Assembly (NCBI GenBank): GCA_963753815.1
Contig: CAVWDU010000006.1
Span: 1-64,000 of the forward strand
Origin: CAVWDU01 sp963753815
GTDB lineage: Bacteria; Pseudomonadota; Gammaproteobacteria; Pseudomonadales; Halieaceae
Length of the DNA: 64,000 nt
Direction: 5' to 3'
Shown here piece after piece: positions 1-13,572 of this stretch. The translations under genes were made by a program, and so were the position numbers. The first letter of the stretch is position 1. The number at the start of each line of letters is the position of its first letter. A model generated the notes under the pieces. The model did no database searches. It was not told the origin of the DNA and worked only from the letters and a program-made list of their open reading frames with translations.

Positions 1-6
1 GATGCG

Positions 7-12
7 TATAAT
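7..12 (+). promoter_or_regulatory. rrn operon promoter -10 box
   Basis: A perfect TATAAT hexamer is followed by a GC-rich discriminator (gcgcacc). This is the usual arrangement of a strong stringently controlled rRNA promoter, about 280 bases before the mature 16S. The -35 element lies outside the window. Bases 20-294 are leader RNA; I see no gene in them. Confidence 0.6.
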
Positions 13-82
13 GCGCACCTCTGCCGGGGACAGTCCCCCGTGGAGCACCCTGACCCGAGCGGTTTGGGAGTTATTTAAGAAC

Positions 83-109
83 TAGATGAAGACAGATGTG
101 TGGGCACTT
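83..109 (+). other. 16S leader half of the RNase III processing stem
   Basis: The segment 83-109 is complementary to 1837-1863 just after the 16S gene, over about 25 bases (core tgtgtgggcact against agtgcccacaca). Together they form the long duplex that brackets pre-16S rRNA and is cut by RNase III in gammaproteobacteria. The leader copy resembles the E. coli rrn leader at the same place. Confidence 0.8.
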
Positions 110-294
110 GTTGGAGTAGTTGTCACAACTATTCAGGTACAACAAGTGACTCATTAATTCATTGTAATTTTTGATTTTCGAATTGTATCTGAGCCCTTGA
201 TTTGGTTGTTGAAGTGGGGTTGTACCTGGCTGCATTGGGTGCATCACGTAAACGACCCCTCTTGTTGCCGCAATGGTGGCAGAGGTAAAAGATT

Positions 295-1813
<1,519 letters not shown>

Positions 1814-1911
1814 AACGAAAGTACCGGGTCTCTGATGAGTGCCCACACATTTGTCTTCGTCTAAGCGGTTGATGCGACAGTATTGCCGAGAGTCGGCAGG
1901 CCCCGCGTATC

Positions 1912-1988
1912 GGGTCTGTAGCTCAGTTGGTTAGAGCCCACCCCTGATAAGGGTGAGGTCGGTGGTTCAAATCCACCCAGACCCACCA
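1912..1988 (+). tRNA. ileT: tRNA-Ile (anticodon GAT)
   Basis: This is a complete 77-nt cloverleaf. The acceptor gggtctg pairs with cagaccc, the D arm is agctcagttggttagag, the anticodon loop ctgataa gives GAT, the T arm is ggtggttcaaatccacc, and CCA is encoded. It sits in the 16S-23S spacer, as in most gammaproteobacterial rrn operons. Confidence 0.97.
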
Positions 1989-2104
1989 GATTATTGTGAC
2001 CTGCGGCATGGCTTGAGGCGGTGAGTGGGGTTTGCCACAACCGTGCGGTGCCGTGATCAGGTCATTGCCTGGTTTGTGCAGTGGCGAGGACACGAGCCGG
2101 ACAT

Positions 2105-2180
2105 GGGGCTATAGCTCAGCTGGGAGAGCGCCTGCCTTGCACGGAAGAGGTCTGCGGTTCGATCCCGCCTAGCTCCACCA
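2105..2180 (+). tRNA. alaT: tRNA-Ala (anticodon TGC)
   Basis: This is a complete 76-nt cloverleaf. The acceptor ggggcta pairs with tagctcc, the anticodon loop cttgcac gives TGC, the T arm is ctgcggttcgatcccgc, and CCA is encoded. It is the second tRNA of the rrn spacer. Its last 21 bases plus 6 bases downstream recur about 85 bases further on (2265-2291). Confidence 0.97.
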
Positions 2181-2264
2181 TCTCGCAAGCGGCGGGTGCT
2201 GCAGGATGCATCGGGTAAGTGTCGGGAGCAGACCGTTGGTCTGCGCCGGAAGGCCGGCGCCAGC

Positions 2265-2291
2265 CGATCCCGCATAGCTCCACCATCTCGC
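2265..2291 (+). repeat. Duplicated tRNA-Ala 3' end in the spacer
   Basis: Twenty-seven bases (cgatcccgc-a-tagctccaccatctcgc) copy 2160-2186 with a single mismatch. They cover half of the T loop, the 3' T stem, the 3' acceptor strand, CCA and six bases after it. No anticodon or D arm precedes the copy, so it is not a tRNA gene. It may be a scar of a tandem duplication or of recombination between rrn spacers. Confidence 0.85.
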
Positions 2292-2359
2292 CATCTTCCA
2301 ATTTTACGGCTGTTCCGGCCGTGGTTGTTGGGCGTAGTGATTGTCGTATCAATGAAGCT

Positions 2360-2422
2360 AGACTCAAGTGCACCCGAGGGTGTGTTTGAGTCTGGTTTTT
2401 ACAACCGGACAGTTCTTTAACA
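2360..2422 (+). promoter_or_regulatory. Spacer antitermination region: boxB-like hairpin and boxA
   Basis: A hairpin at 2360-2393 (agactcaa...ttgagtct, with inner gcaccc/gggtgt) is followed at about 2411-2422 by gttctttaacaa. That matches the boxA consensus tgctctttaacaa used by the Nus antitermination complex before 23S. The rest of the spacer, 2423-2776, shows no gene; its last 18 bases begin the 23S processing stem. Confidence 0.65.
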
Positions 2423-2776
2423 AGATAAATCAAGCTGAGTCTCTGGATCACAGCACAGCAGCGGCGCCTGGGGGAATGAGAGTTTCCCGGGGCGATGGTG
2501 ATGTGAATGATCCTGAGATTATAAGTTCTGGTCGCGCTTTCAATTCGGCGCGGCCAAACGAGTTGTAAACTGTGACTTAAGCGTCACAACATCCGGCGGA
2601 TAAGCACTGTTGATCGGTGTTTATCTTAGCAAGTACCCGGCCTGTGTTAAGGGGGTCGGGGAAAAGTCTTCTTGGTCTGCGCAGAGATGTGCAGGCGCAC
2701 GGATCCGGTGGTGTACGGGTACTGAAGTTTGGTACCGGTGTTGCCCTGGTGAGTGCCCAGATAACTTGGGTTATAT

Positions 2777-5812
<3,036 letters not shown>

Positions 5813-5976
5813 ATAATCCAAGTTACCTGGATTGCGAGTGCAATCGACGGTGGCGCGGAAGAAGACGCGGATGTTGTGGCGTCACAGTGATACGACACAG
5901 CTTGATTTATCGCCCTATTGGGTTGGAGAACGGCACTGCATTGCGCAGGTAAGACCCGTCTTCGGCCAAGCCAGTT

Positions 5977-6095
5977 TGCCTGGCGACCACAGAGCATTGG
6001 AACCACCTGACCCCATCCCGAACTCAGTAGTGAAACGGTGCATCGCCGATGGTAGTGTGGGGTTTCCCCATGTGAGAGTAGGTCATCGCCAGGCT
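5977..6095 (+). rRNA. rrf: 5S ribosomal RNA
   Basis: The gene starts at tgcctggcgacc and ends at ggtcatcgccaggc, which pair as the terminal helix; the length is about 119 nt. The internal loop sequence accccatcccgaactcag is canonical. It lies 164 bases after 23S and ahead of a strong terminator. The 23S-5S spacer contains no tRNA. Confidence 0.96.
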
Positions 6096-6104
6096 TTAAA
6101 TCCG

Positions 6105-6138
6105 AATCCCGCGGTTCTTTGAGCTGCGGGATTTTTTT
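6105..6138 (+). terminator. rrn operon terminator
   Basis: The stem aatcccgc (6105-6112) pairs with gcgggatt (6126-6133), with further weak pairing inside. It is followed by a run of T. It ends the rRNA operon ten bases after 5S. Confidence 0.88.
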
Positions 6139-6214
6139 ATGGGGTGAGGTGCCGCCTGCGGCAGGCGCTGACCTACGGTCACACCCATGAACAGGGGTGG
6201 GCCTGACCGGCCAT

Positions 6215-6862
6215 TCACTGCGGGCAGCTGTATCCGAAATAGTCGAGCTCGAACGCGTACTTCTCTCTGACGATAGCGCGGGATTCTCCATCGTAGAATT
6301 GGGCTATCGGTGTCTCGTGATTTCGAAACCCTCGTTTCAAATCTGGCAGTCGGTCGGGTTCGAACGGTAGATCCAGGCGTTCGCAGACGGAGCGGATGCC
6401 GTCGAGTAACGATTCGTAGCGGATGAAGTAATCGAGGCAGATTTCGCCATCGATGGTGTAAGTGTGTCGGTCAATGATCTCACCGCCCTCGCGAAGCCAG
6501 GCCCGGAATCCTGCGACCGGGTCCTCCGGTTCGTCGCCATGCCTCGTGCTGAAGAAATAGCCCGAGACCAGTTTATCAAACGGGTTGCGGATGACCGCGA
6601 ACTTGAAATAGTCGTTCCAGGTGGAGGTTCCGATCTTGTCGCGTATGGTTACAGCCGCCATGTGGTTGAACCATTCGGTCTCACCACCCCGGCCGCCCCG
6701 ATAGCCTATGACGCCGGTTTTGCCGACGTATTCCTCGCGCGCGTGCTGAAATACCCATTCACCCTCCGGCATGCAGTAGGGCTCAAAATAGCACTCGACC
6801 GACGTGCTCGCCGTCTTGGCGGTCTTGGTGTAGATGAACTGCTTGCGGTGGCTGATCAGCAT
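6215..6862 (-). CDS. Sulfotransferase family protein
   Basis: The 215-residue protein is probably a PAPS-dependent sulfotransferase, adding sulfate to a glycan or lipid. The N-terminal KTAKTASTSVE fits the 5'-phosphosulfate-binding loop (usually PKTGSTS). FAVIRNPFDKLVSGYF fits the 3'-phosphate-binding motif with Arg and Ser. The ATG at 6862 is chosen because it follows GGAGAGG; the longer reading frame begins with TTG. No signal peptide or membrane segment is seen, so it is cytoplasmic. It is a single gene, pointing toward the rrn operon. The acceptor cannot be deduced. Confidence 0.75.
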   Translation of the reverse strand: MLISHRKQFIYTKTAKTASTSVECYFEPYCMPEGEWVFQHAREEYVGKTGVIGYRGGRGGETEWFNHMAAVTIRDKIGTSTWNDYFKFAVIRNPFDKLVSGYFFSTRHGDEPEDPVAGFRAWLREGGEIIDRHTYTIDGEICLDYFIRYESLLDGIRSVCERLDLPFEPDRLPDLKRGFRNHETPIAQFYDGESRAIVREKYAFELDYFGYSCPQ

Positions 6863-7008
6863 GACCTCTCCATAATAGCCCAAGTGTCCCTTTTTCGGCC
6901 TCTCTGAATTGCAACCGGACTGAACAATGGTGTGAAAAGTTACCAGGCTGAAGGGCTGAGGTTAAAACGCTGCGGCCGGTGGCGTTGGCGCACCGCGAGA
7001 GAGGTGCC

Positions 7009-9450
7009 CTAGTGTAACTCCGCCGCCGAACGGGCGCTGGTTTCGCTGTGCTCTACCGCTTTACCACTGTCGAGATACAGGTTTTTTTCGACAGGATCAA
7101 TCTGGTCCGGTGCCAGAAAGCGGCGGGCATAATCCAGGTATATCTCCTCGCGAACGAACAGTTCAAAACAATCCCGGTCGAGATGATCGTCCTGCACCAT
7201 GTGGTGCAGGATATCGAGGGCCTCTCTGACCGTCTTCGCTTTCTTGTAGGGCCTGTCCGCAGCGGTGAGCGCTTCGAACACGTCGGCGATGGCCAGCAGT
7301 CGCTCCGGGATACTCAACTGGTCACCACTGAGCCGCCTTGGATAGCCGGTTCCTTTCATCGTCTCGTGGTGGGTCGAGGCGTAGCGCGGTACATTGCTGA
7401 GTTCCTCAGGGAATGGCAGGCCCTCCAGCATTCTGATCGTACTGATCATGTGTTCGTTGATTTTGAACCGATCCTCCTCTGTCAGGGTCCCACGCGATAC
7501 CGTGAGGTTGTGTAATTCACCCTGGTTGTACATGTGCTCAGGTATGGACATGTTGATACCCAGGCTGTCCGGGTAGTCTGCGGGGCGTGGGCGATCGATG
7601 ATGTGCTCGGGCCGGTCGCTCAACAGTGGTTCCGTTGCAGGCAGCGTCCTGTCCGCGTCGCGCATCCGCACCTCTTCGAGAGGGGAGAGGCCCAGCGTAT
7701 TATCGAAGTGCCGACGCCAGGTCGTTTTGCCCAGTTCGCGCAATCGCTGGCGGTCTTCCTCATGGAGAAATTCACCTCCGACGTTGCAGCGCGCGATGAA
7801 AGCAAAGTCCTTCTGTAATTCGCGCTTGCGGCTTTCCAGTTCCTCTGCAAGCTGCTCGCGGTTCCCCGCGTCCCCGTTTAACTTCTGCCAGTACGCGATT
7901 TCGGCATCGCGCCACAGGACCTCGAACCGCATCCGGACCTCGTGAATGCGGTTGTAGATGGTTTCCAATTTGCTGCCCTTGTCCACCACGTGCTCCGGCG
8001 TGGTGATTTTACCGCAGTCATGCAGCCAGGCGGCGATTCTGAACTCCCGCCACTCGTCCTCTGTTTCAAGTCTGAAACTGTCGAATGGCGGCTCATCCGA
8101 GCTCGAGGCGCGGCGTACGAGCATCAGTGCCAGTTCAGGTACACGCTCGCAGTGTCCTCCCGTGTAGGGGGACTTGTCGTCGATGGCCTCGGCGATCAGT
8201 TTGATGATTGACTCGATCAGGTCTTCCTGGGCCTTTTCGTGATCCCTGATCGCGCCGACCATCGTCACCATGGAATCCGACAGCTGATCGAGTTCGTAAA
8301 TGTGGGTCGGTACTCGCTGCACACCGTCGTAGTCGCGCCTGCGCACTTTTTCGTTTTCCAGCGCCAGCTGACGCACCGGCTTGACGATCGGTGACGCGAA
8401 GAACCACGACAACGGCAACAACAGCAACAACAAACCGGATGTCACCAGTATCGAGACACGTACGCGGTCCAGTAAAGGTCCAACGACGCTGGCTTTGGGC
8501 GCGAGTATGCCGACATAGAGGCCATTCGTGTCGCCGTTACTCATGGCAGCACTGAAGGCGTAGTAGGGCGCTGCGTTTGTATCAACCTCAATGAGCTGTT
8601 CCTGTCGAGTCGAATCCAGCGCCATGGCCACCAGCTCAGGGTCAGCGACATCGCGCGCACTGTTGCCGGGCTTGCTGGATGCGATGATCTCTCCGCTCTT
8701 GTCGTACAGGAGCACCTGGCTCGACTCACCGATGTTCAGCGCTCCCAGGAATCGCGACATACTCTCCAGTGTAATGTCGATTGCCACCACGGCTTCGGTA
8801 CCACTGATTCTTTTCGAGACGGTCTGTCCCAGCGCTCCCAGCTGTGCGAAACGGTAGGGCTTGCTACGCTGGAGGGTGTCGCTGCTGACAGCATCGGCGT
8901 ACCACTGCCGACGCACTACGTCGTAGTCGGTGGGTTCCCGTCGTTCGCGGAGCGGCGTGAGCTCCCCATCAAGATACTGGTATCGCCGGAATCGCTCGTC
9001 TGCGGCCTGCTCGATGCGGATCGTAACCCAACGGTCCCGGGGTTGTGCCTGCAGCGCGTCCCTGGCTCTGGGGCTGGATTCAAGATTGACGATTTCGAAG
9101 AAACCACCGTCGGGCGTACCGACATAGATTCCGTAAAACAGCGGATTTTCCTGCATGAGCCGTGTGAACGCCGGGATGTGTTCGGCCATGACGGCACCCT
9201 CGGCGAGCGCGGTGTTCTCTCCGAGTAACTCCAGCAGGTGGCGCGTCTTGTCGCTGATGTTGCGCAATTCGGCAGCGATACCCTGGGACGCTGTATTGTA
9301 GATGCGTTGGGTAGAGCTGGTCGCGAGTCGGGACCCGAAGTAGTACTGCAGCCCGATGGCGACGGCTGCGGTGAGGACCGTCGCCAGGATAAAAGCGGTC
9401 ACGACCGTCATCCTGATGGTGATCCGTGTTTTTGGCAGGGGATACTTCAC
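7009..9450 (-). CDS. Membrane HD-GYP domain c-di-GMP phosphodiesterase
   Basis: The 813-residue protein has a membrane segment at about 14-35 and a periplasmic sensor of about 290 residues resembling dCache. A second membrane segment lies at about 330-355, followed by a HAMP-like linker and an HD-GYP domain. The HD motif is LHDCGK (476-481) and the GYP motif is HHETMKGTGYP (694-704), so the metal site looks complete. The domain should hydrolyse cyclic di-GMP in response to a periplasmic ligand. The HD and GYP motifs are about 215 residues apart. Some 150 residues, partly charged and helical, are inserted there compared with compact HD-GYP proteins. Translation starts at GTG after GAGGGG. Confidence 0.88.
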   Translation of the reverse strand: MKYPLPKTRITIRMTVVTAFILATVLTAAVAIGLQYYFGSRLATSSTQRIYNTASQGIAAELRNISDKTRHLLELLGENTALAEGAVMAEHIPAFTRLMQENPLFYGIYVGTPDGGFFEIVNLESSPRARDALQAQPRDRWVTIRIEQAADERFRRYQYLDGELTPLRERREPTDYDVVRRQWYADAVSSDTLQRSKPYRFAQLGALGQTVSKRISGTEAVVAIDITLESMSRFLGALNIGESSQVLLYDKSGEIIASSKPGNSARDVADPELVAMALDSTRQEQLIEVDTNAAPYYAFSAAMSNGDTNGLYVGILAPKASVVGPLLDRVRVSILVTSGLLLLLLPLSWFFASPIVKPVRQLALENEKVRRRDYDGVQRVPTHIYELDQLSDSMVTMVGAIRDHEKAQEDLIESIIKLIAEAIDDKSPYTGGHCERVPELALMLVRRASSSDEPPFDSFRLETEDEWREFRIAAWLHDCGKITTPEHVVDKGSKLETIYNRIHEVRMRFEVLWRDAEIAYWQKLNGDAGNREQLAEELESRKRELQKDFAFIARCNVGGEFLHEEDRQRLRELGKTTWRRHFDNTLGLSPLEEVRMRDADRTLPATEPLLSDRPEHIIDRPRPADYPDSLGINMSIPEHMYNQGELHNLTVSRGTLTEEDRFKINEHMISTIRMLEGLPFPEELSNVPRYASTHHETMKGTGYPRRLSGDQLSIPERLLAIADVFEALTAADRPYKKAKTVREALDILHHMVQDDHLDRDCFELFVREEIYLDYARRFLAPDQIDPVEKNLYLDSGKAVEHSETSARSAAELH

Positions 9451-9675
9451 GTCTGCCCCTCAGTCACAGCCTGGGCCGGTGGCGGCACCGCTTCGGGTAC
9501 CGCCCATAATGCCACCCGGTCGGTGGCCACCGAGTTGAGCATCAAATACCGCTGCCGGATGCTGCCCGTCGGGTCTCCCCGATGCGGTGCCCGGCCCGTA
9601 AGGGTAGGGGATGTGGAGAAGCGTTCTGGTCATCACGCGCGGCTCACCTGATTAATCACAACTATAGCAGCAGCC

Positions 9676-9715
9676 AAAAAAAAGGCCGTGAAGTAAACAC
9701 TTCACGGCCTTTTTT
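9676..9715 (-). terminator. Bidirectional terminator after the lipoprotein gene
   Basis: A perfect 12-bp stem (aaggccgtgaag / cttcacggcctt) with a 6-base loop is flanked by A8 on one side and T6 on the other. It lies 29 bases after the stop of the minus-strand gene at 9744. The rest of 9451-9743 holds no gene; it includes the leader of the HD-GYP gene. Confidence 0.85.
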
Positions 9716-9743
9716 CAGGTTTGGCGCCTGAAGACGTGCGGGC

Positions 9744-12029
9744 TCAGCCGCCGCCAGAAACCACGAGGCCGTCATCATCCTCGTCCGGGTCTACCACCGG
9801 AGGCTCGCCCTCGGTGAAGCAGGGGTAGGTGCGCTCGCTGGTGCCGCCACCGGAGTTGACCTTGATGGTCACCGTCCCGGTCTCTTCGGAGTTATCGTTC
9901 TCCCCGTTGCCGTCGCCCTCGACTGCCAGGGGTATCGCGAAGGCGCCCTGTGAGTTGACGTCGGGAGCGATAAAGCTGGTTTCCGTGAGGATCGAACAGT
10001 CGCCGCTGCTGGAAACGGTGACTGTGTCGCCACCGGCTGGCGGGTTGTTGAACAGGTCAGAAATGTAGACGATGTAGTTGCTGGTCTCGAAAACGCTATC
10101 GCGGACTGAGCCGGAGCGCGTCAGCAGGAAGTAGTAGCTGTTGGAGGCCGAGGAGGTCAGCAACAGACGGATATCGTCGCGCACATTGACCAGTTCCCTG
10201 CTGCACCATACGCCGTCACCTTCGACCGGGCACAGCACGCCGTTGTACAGTGCGGGGTCGTCGTTCAGGTCGTAGGCCATGTTATTGTTGAAATCTACGA
10301 ACGTTTCCTCAAAGCCGGAAGCGGAACAGGTGTCCAGCGACAGAGGCAGGGGGCATTCGCCACCGCCGGCCGGAGTGTAAACACCGTCGTCGTTGTAGTC
10401 ATTGAAAGCCTCCGGCAGGTTGACGAACAGTTCGTCGTCAGCTTCTTCCTGGTCGAATACGCCGTTGCCGTTGCGGTCGGTGAAGAATTCCTCGCCGATC
10501 GCGGTCACGGTGACGGTGGAGATGGCGGCCGACGTGGAACCACTGGTGGCGATGACATCGGGGCAGGGCCCGCTGTTGCCGCGATGGCTCGGGCAGCTGT
10601 AAGGCTGGTCGAAGATGGTCTTGATGTCCTCGTCACCCAGGGAGGGGCGACGCGGCTCCTGGCTGGTCCAAGTCACCGAGCAGGCACCGCCTTCCGTCAG
10701 ACAGGACGGCTCGATGGAACCGTACTCTGTCGTGAAGGTCGCCGCTGTTCCGTCCGGTACCGGGTTGTTGAACTTGTCCGCCATGCGAACGGTAAGCGTG
10801 GCTGTTTCGCCATCGCGATCGAGGGCGCCGGGCACGCTGAGCGACGATGCGGACAGGCTGATCGAGTTCTGATCCGGCAGGCCAGTGCTGACCACCAGCT
10901 CATCCGAGACCGTGCTCAGTTGTATGGGTGAGCCTGTTTCATCCTCGGCTTCGATGGTGGCCGTCACCCGCACTGCGGTAGCCACGTTGCCCGCGCGTAC
11001 CGTCGTACTCACCGTGCCATCGGTTCCGCTGGTGACGGTGTTGCTGGAGAGGGAGATGCCGCCGAGGTTCGTGGTCAGGGTGAAATCCACGGGGACGCCA
11101 CTGATCGGTGATCCACTGCCGTTAACCACCTGGAAACTGACCGCTGAGTTCTCCTGACGACCCGGCCCGCCGGTACCCTTCAGTGCGATAAGCTGGGGCT
11201 CTGCGGCGACGAACTGGATGGATCCGGCCGTTGGGGCCGCAATATCCAGCGTCACCATGGCGCTACTGTCGCCACCACTGACGCTGGCAGTGATCGTATC
11301 GGTGCCGCTGCAGCCCGTGGTCGTGTAGGTTGCTGTCGCGAGACCATTGGTGGCTATTGAGGGGTTGGGTTCGATAGTCGCCAGCCCGCTGCGCGCGCAG
11401 CCGCTGGAGAACTGTATTTCTTCGGTTGTCGTAACCGGCTCTCCCACCTCGTCGACGATATTGACCGTCAACGCGGCTGAGCCACCTGCGGGCAGGCTGG
11501 AGGCGTTGACGCCGATCTCATTGGGGATGAACGATTCACCGGCGTAGTAGCCCAGCTGCAGGTCGGCAAATCCGATCTGGTACGAGATCGTTTCCGTCAC
11601 CGGACCGGAAGGGCTTTCGACCGTGACTTCCACGGTACCGGCGCCGAGTACGCCGTCGGCGACTATCTGCAATTCGGCAACGCCATCTTCATCTGTAAGG
11701 GCCGAGCCGCTCTCGGGTTCGAGCACACCGACGTCCGCGGTCGCGCTGACCACGACATCCGGCACCGCGCGCCCGTTGCGGCCGTTTTGGGTCACCCGGG
11801 CCCGCACCGTGGCGGGGCGGGTCGATGTGACGCTCGAGGTCGGGTTACCTTCCGGGTCGAACAGTTCCAGCAACAGGAAGTAGACTTCCTCGTCGCCACC
11901 GTTATTGCCGAGGAAGCCGTTGTCACCGCCCCCGCCTCCGCCGCCTCCACCACCACAGGCGGCGAATGTGAACAGTATGGCGAGCGCGAGCGCCAGCCGG
12001 CTGGTAATGTTGGCAAACCGAGTGATCAT
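9744..12029 (-). CDS. Poly-glycine lipoprotein with bacterial Ig-like repeats
   Basis: The 761-residue protein begins with a lipoprotein signal ending FAAC (Cys25), followed directly by ten glycines. Several Ig-like repeats of the Big_1/intimin type follow, with TSTRPATVRARVT, TDEDGVAELQI and SGTDGTVSTTV as typical strand pieces. Past about residue 500 come Asp/Asn-rich loops (DRNGNGVFDQEE, NDYNDDGVY) that look like calcium-binding repeats. It should be anchored in the outer membrane facing outward, as a structural or adhesion protein. This is inferred from architecture. A stem of ccccc/ggggg lies just upstream of the start. Confidence 0.75.
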   Translation of the reverse strand: MITRFANITSRLALALAILFTFAACGGGGGGGGGGDNGFLGNNGGDEEVYFLLLELFDPEGNPTSSVTSTRPATVRARVTQNGRNGRAVPDVVVSATADVGVLEPESGSALTDEDGVAELQIVADGVLGAGTVEVTVESPSGPVTETISYQIGFADLQLGYYAGESFIPNEIGVNASSLPAGGSAALTVNIVDEVGEPVTTTEEIQFSSGCARSGLATIEPNPSIATNGLATATYTTTGCSGTDTITASVSGGDSSAMVTLDIAAPTAGSIQFVAAEPQLIALKGTGGPGRQENSAVSFQVVNGSGSPISGVPVDFTLTTNLGGISLSSNTVTSGTDGTVSTTVRAGNVATAVRVTATIEAEDETGSPIQLSTVSDELVVSTGLPDQNSISLSASSLSVPGALDRDGETATLTVRMADKFNNPVPDGTAATFTTEYGSIEPSCLTEGGACSVTWTSQEPRRPSLGDEDIKTIFDQPYSCPSHRGNSGPCPDVIATSGSTSAAISTVTVTAIGEEFFTDRNGNGVFDQEEADDELFVNLPEAFNDYNDDGVYTPAGGGECPLPLSLDTCSASGFEETFVDFNNNMAYDLNDDPALYNGVLCPVEGDGVWCSRELVNVRDDIRLLLTSSASNSYYFLLTRSGSVRDSVFETSNYIVYISDLFNNPPAGGDTVTVSSSGDCSILTETSFIAPDVNSQGAFAIPLAVEGDGNGENDNSEETGTVTIKVNSGGGTSERTYPCFTEGEPPVVDPDEDDDGLVVSGGG

Positions 12030-12301
12030 CCTATGTCCCCGTGGTGCCCCCCGCGAAAGGGGGTCTTATCTGTCTAAATGGTCCCGACGTTGATTCTGCT
12101 GTTTCTGCGGGCAGGATCAACGCCAAAGGCGGCATTTTCTGTTGATTTGTCAGGAAAAGTCCGCTGCCATTGCCTACGATACGCCGCAGTCCCGGCGGGC
12201 GTGGTATTCCCCGTGCTCGCGAGGGAAATAACAGCATATCTGTAATGGCCTATCCACTTTTTTCTCCACATTACTGCGATCACCGGCGGATTGGAGCATC
12301 A

Positions 12302-13513
12302 CTAGAGCCAGTCGAGCACCTGCGCGAGCTTGATGCCGCCGAGTCCAATCGCGGTGGCCACAACCAGTGCCCCCATGAGGTTGGCCAGCGGCCCATTGAC
12401 GTGCCGACCAAGCAGTTGTCGCCGGTTCATGACGACAAGCAGAAAGATGGCGACGACGGGTAGCAGGAAGCCGTTCGCCGCCTGGGCGAATAGAATCGCG
12501 GTAATGGGTTTGCTGCCCAGTGCGGCAAACAGGGTGCCGGTGCAGAGCACGACGGCCCACACGGTTCGGAACCCCGGCCCGTTCAGTGACTGTTGCCAGC
12601 CCAGGGCGCCACAGACAGCATAGGACGCAGCCAGCGGTGCCGTGATCGCACTGGTCAGGCCGCCGGCAAAAAGCCCGAGGGCAAAGACATGTGGCGCCCA
12701 CTCTCCCAACAGGGGCACGAGTTGCAGGCCCAGCGAGCCACTGTTGAAATCGGCTGCCCGGGTGAAGAATGCGGTTGCCGCAGTGCCCATGATGGCCAGC
12801 GTGATCAGTCCGCCGAGGCTGACGGATAGTATGGTGTCTGCCCGGGACTCGGCCAGCGCACTTGCCAGGGGCTGCTCGGCGGGCCACTTTTCGCGCACCG
12901 CGTTGGCATGCAGAAACAGGTTGTAAGGCACCACAGTCGTACCGACCAGCGCAATCACGGTCAGTGCCGACCCCGGCGGCATGCTGGGTGCCAGCATGGC
13001 CGTCAGGAGGTCCCGGTAGGGAATCACCAGGCAGGCCGCAAGCACGAATACCACGCTCATGACCAGAACCAGCGCAATCAGCACCACCTCGAGCACCCGA
13101 TAGCGGCCACTCAGCAGCAGGAGGCCCGCGCCCGCTCCGATGAGGAGTGCCCACAAGGCATTGCCGCCGTCACTAATACTCGCCAGGGCCAGGGCCGCGC
13201 CGGCGATATTGCCGGCTTCATAGGCGGCATTGCCGAAACCGATGGCCACTACGATCAGGGACATGGCCGCGAACCGCGAGGGCGTGTTGGTGAACGTGCC
13301 GCGCATGGCCTCGGCGAGACCAGCCCGGGTGACCAGTCCCAGCCGGGCGGCCATCTCCTGTAGCACAATGGTGGCCAGGACGGAGAACAGGAGTGCCCAC
13401 AGGAGAGCGAAACCGAAACTGGCCCCGGCACTGCTGGCAGTGGTGATAGTACCCGGTCCGATGAATGCCGCTGTGACCAGAATACCCGGGCCCATCCTGC
13501 TGAATGAACTCAT
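12302..13513 (-). CDS. NRAMP-family carrier lacking the usual metal-binding motifs
   Basis: The 403-residue protein has about 11 hydrophobic segments, and the fold signature is NRAMP (SLC11). Classical members carry DPGN in helix 1 and MPH in helix 6 to bind Mn or Fe. Here helix 1 reads IGPGTITT (18-25) and helix 6 reads VVPYNLFLH (194-202). The metal-ligating Asp, Asn and Met are all missing. It therefore belongs to a side branch of the family, and its substrate is uncertain (another divalent ion or a different solute). Its start faces the divergent glycosyltransferase gene 60 bases away. Confidence 0.8.
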   Translation of the reverse strand: MSSFSRMGPGILVTAAFIGPGTITTASSAGASFGFALLWALLFSVLATIVLQEMAARLGLVTRAGLAEAMRGTFTNTPSRFAAMSLIVVAIGFGNAAYEAGNIAGAALALASISDGGNALWALLIGAGAGLLLLSGRYRVLEVVLIALVLVMSVVFVLAACLVIPYRDLLTAMLAPSMPPGSALTVIALVGTTVVPYNLFLHANAVREKWPAEQPLASALAESRADTILSVSLGGLITLAIMGTAATAFFTRAADFNSGSLGLQLVPLLGEWAPHVFALGLFAGGLTSAITAPLAASYAVCGALGWQQSLNGPGFRTVWAVVLCTGTLFAALGSKPITAILFAQAANGFLLPVVAIFLLVVMNRRQLLGRHVNGPLANLMGALVVATAIGLGGIKLAQVLDWL

Positions 13514-13572
13514 CGCAAACTCCGCTGGTGAAGCCAGGGAGAGCGCTGTCCGCCAGCAGGACAGCTGTTACC

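Noticed and set aside
24..40. ccggggacagtccccc near the window start as another copy of the 23S palindrome
   Set aside because: Only the short ggggacagt core is shared; it lies in the rrn leader and is more simply a small leader hairpin.
2265..2291. Second tRNA-Ala gene
   Set aside because: Only the 3' end is present; no D arm, anticodon arm or 5' acceptor strand can be drawn.
12174..13154. 326-residue minus-strand frame within the NRAMP-like gene
   Set aside because: It is a shifted frame of the carrier gene, typical of high-GC DNA, with Arg/Gly-rich composition and no domain.
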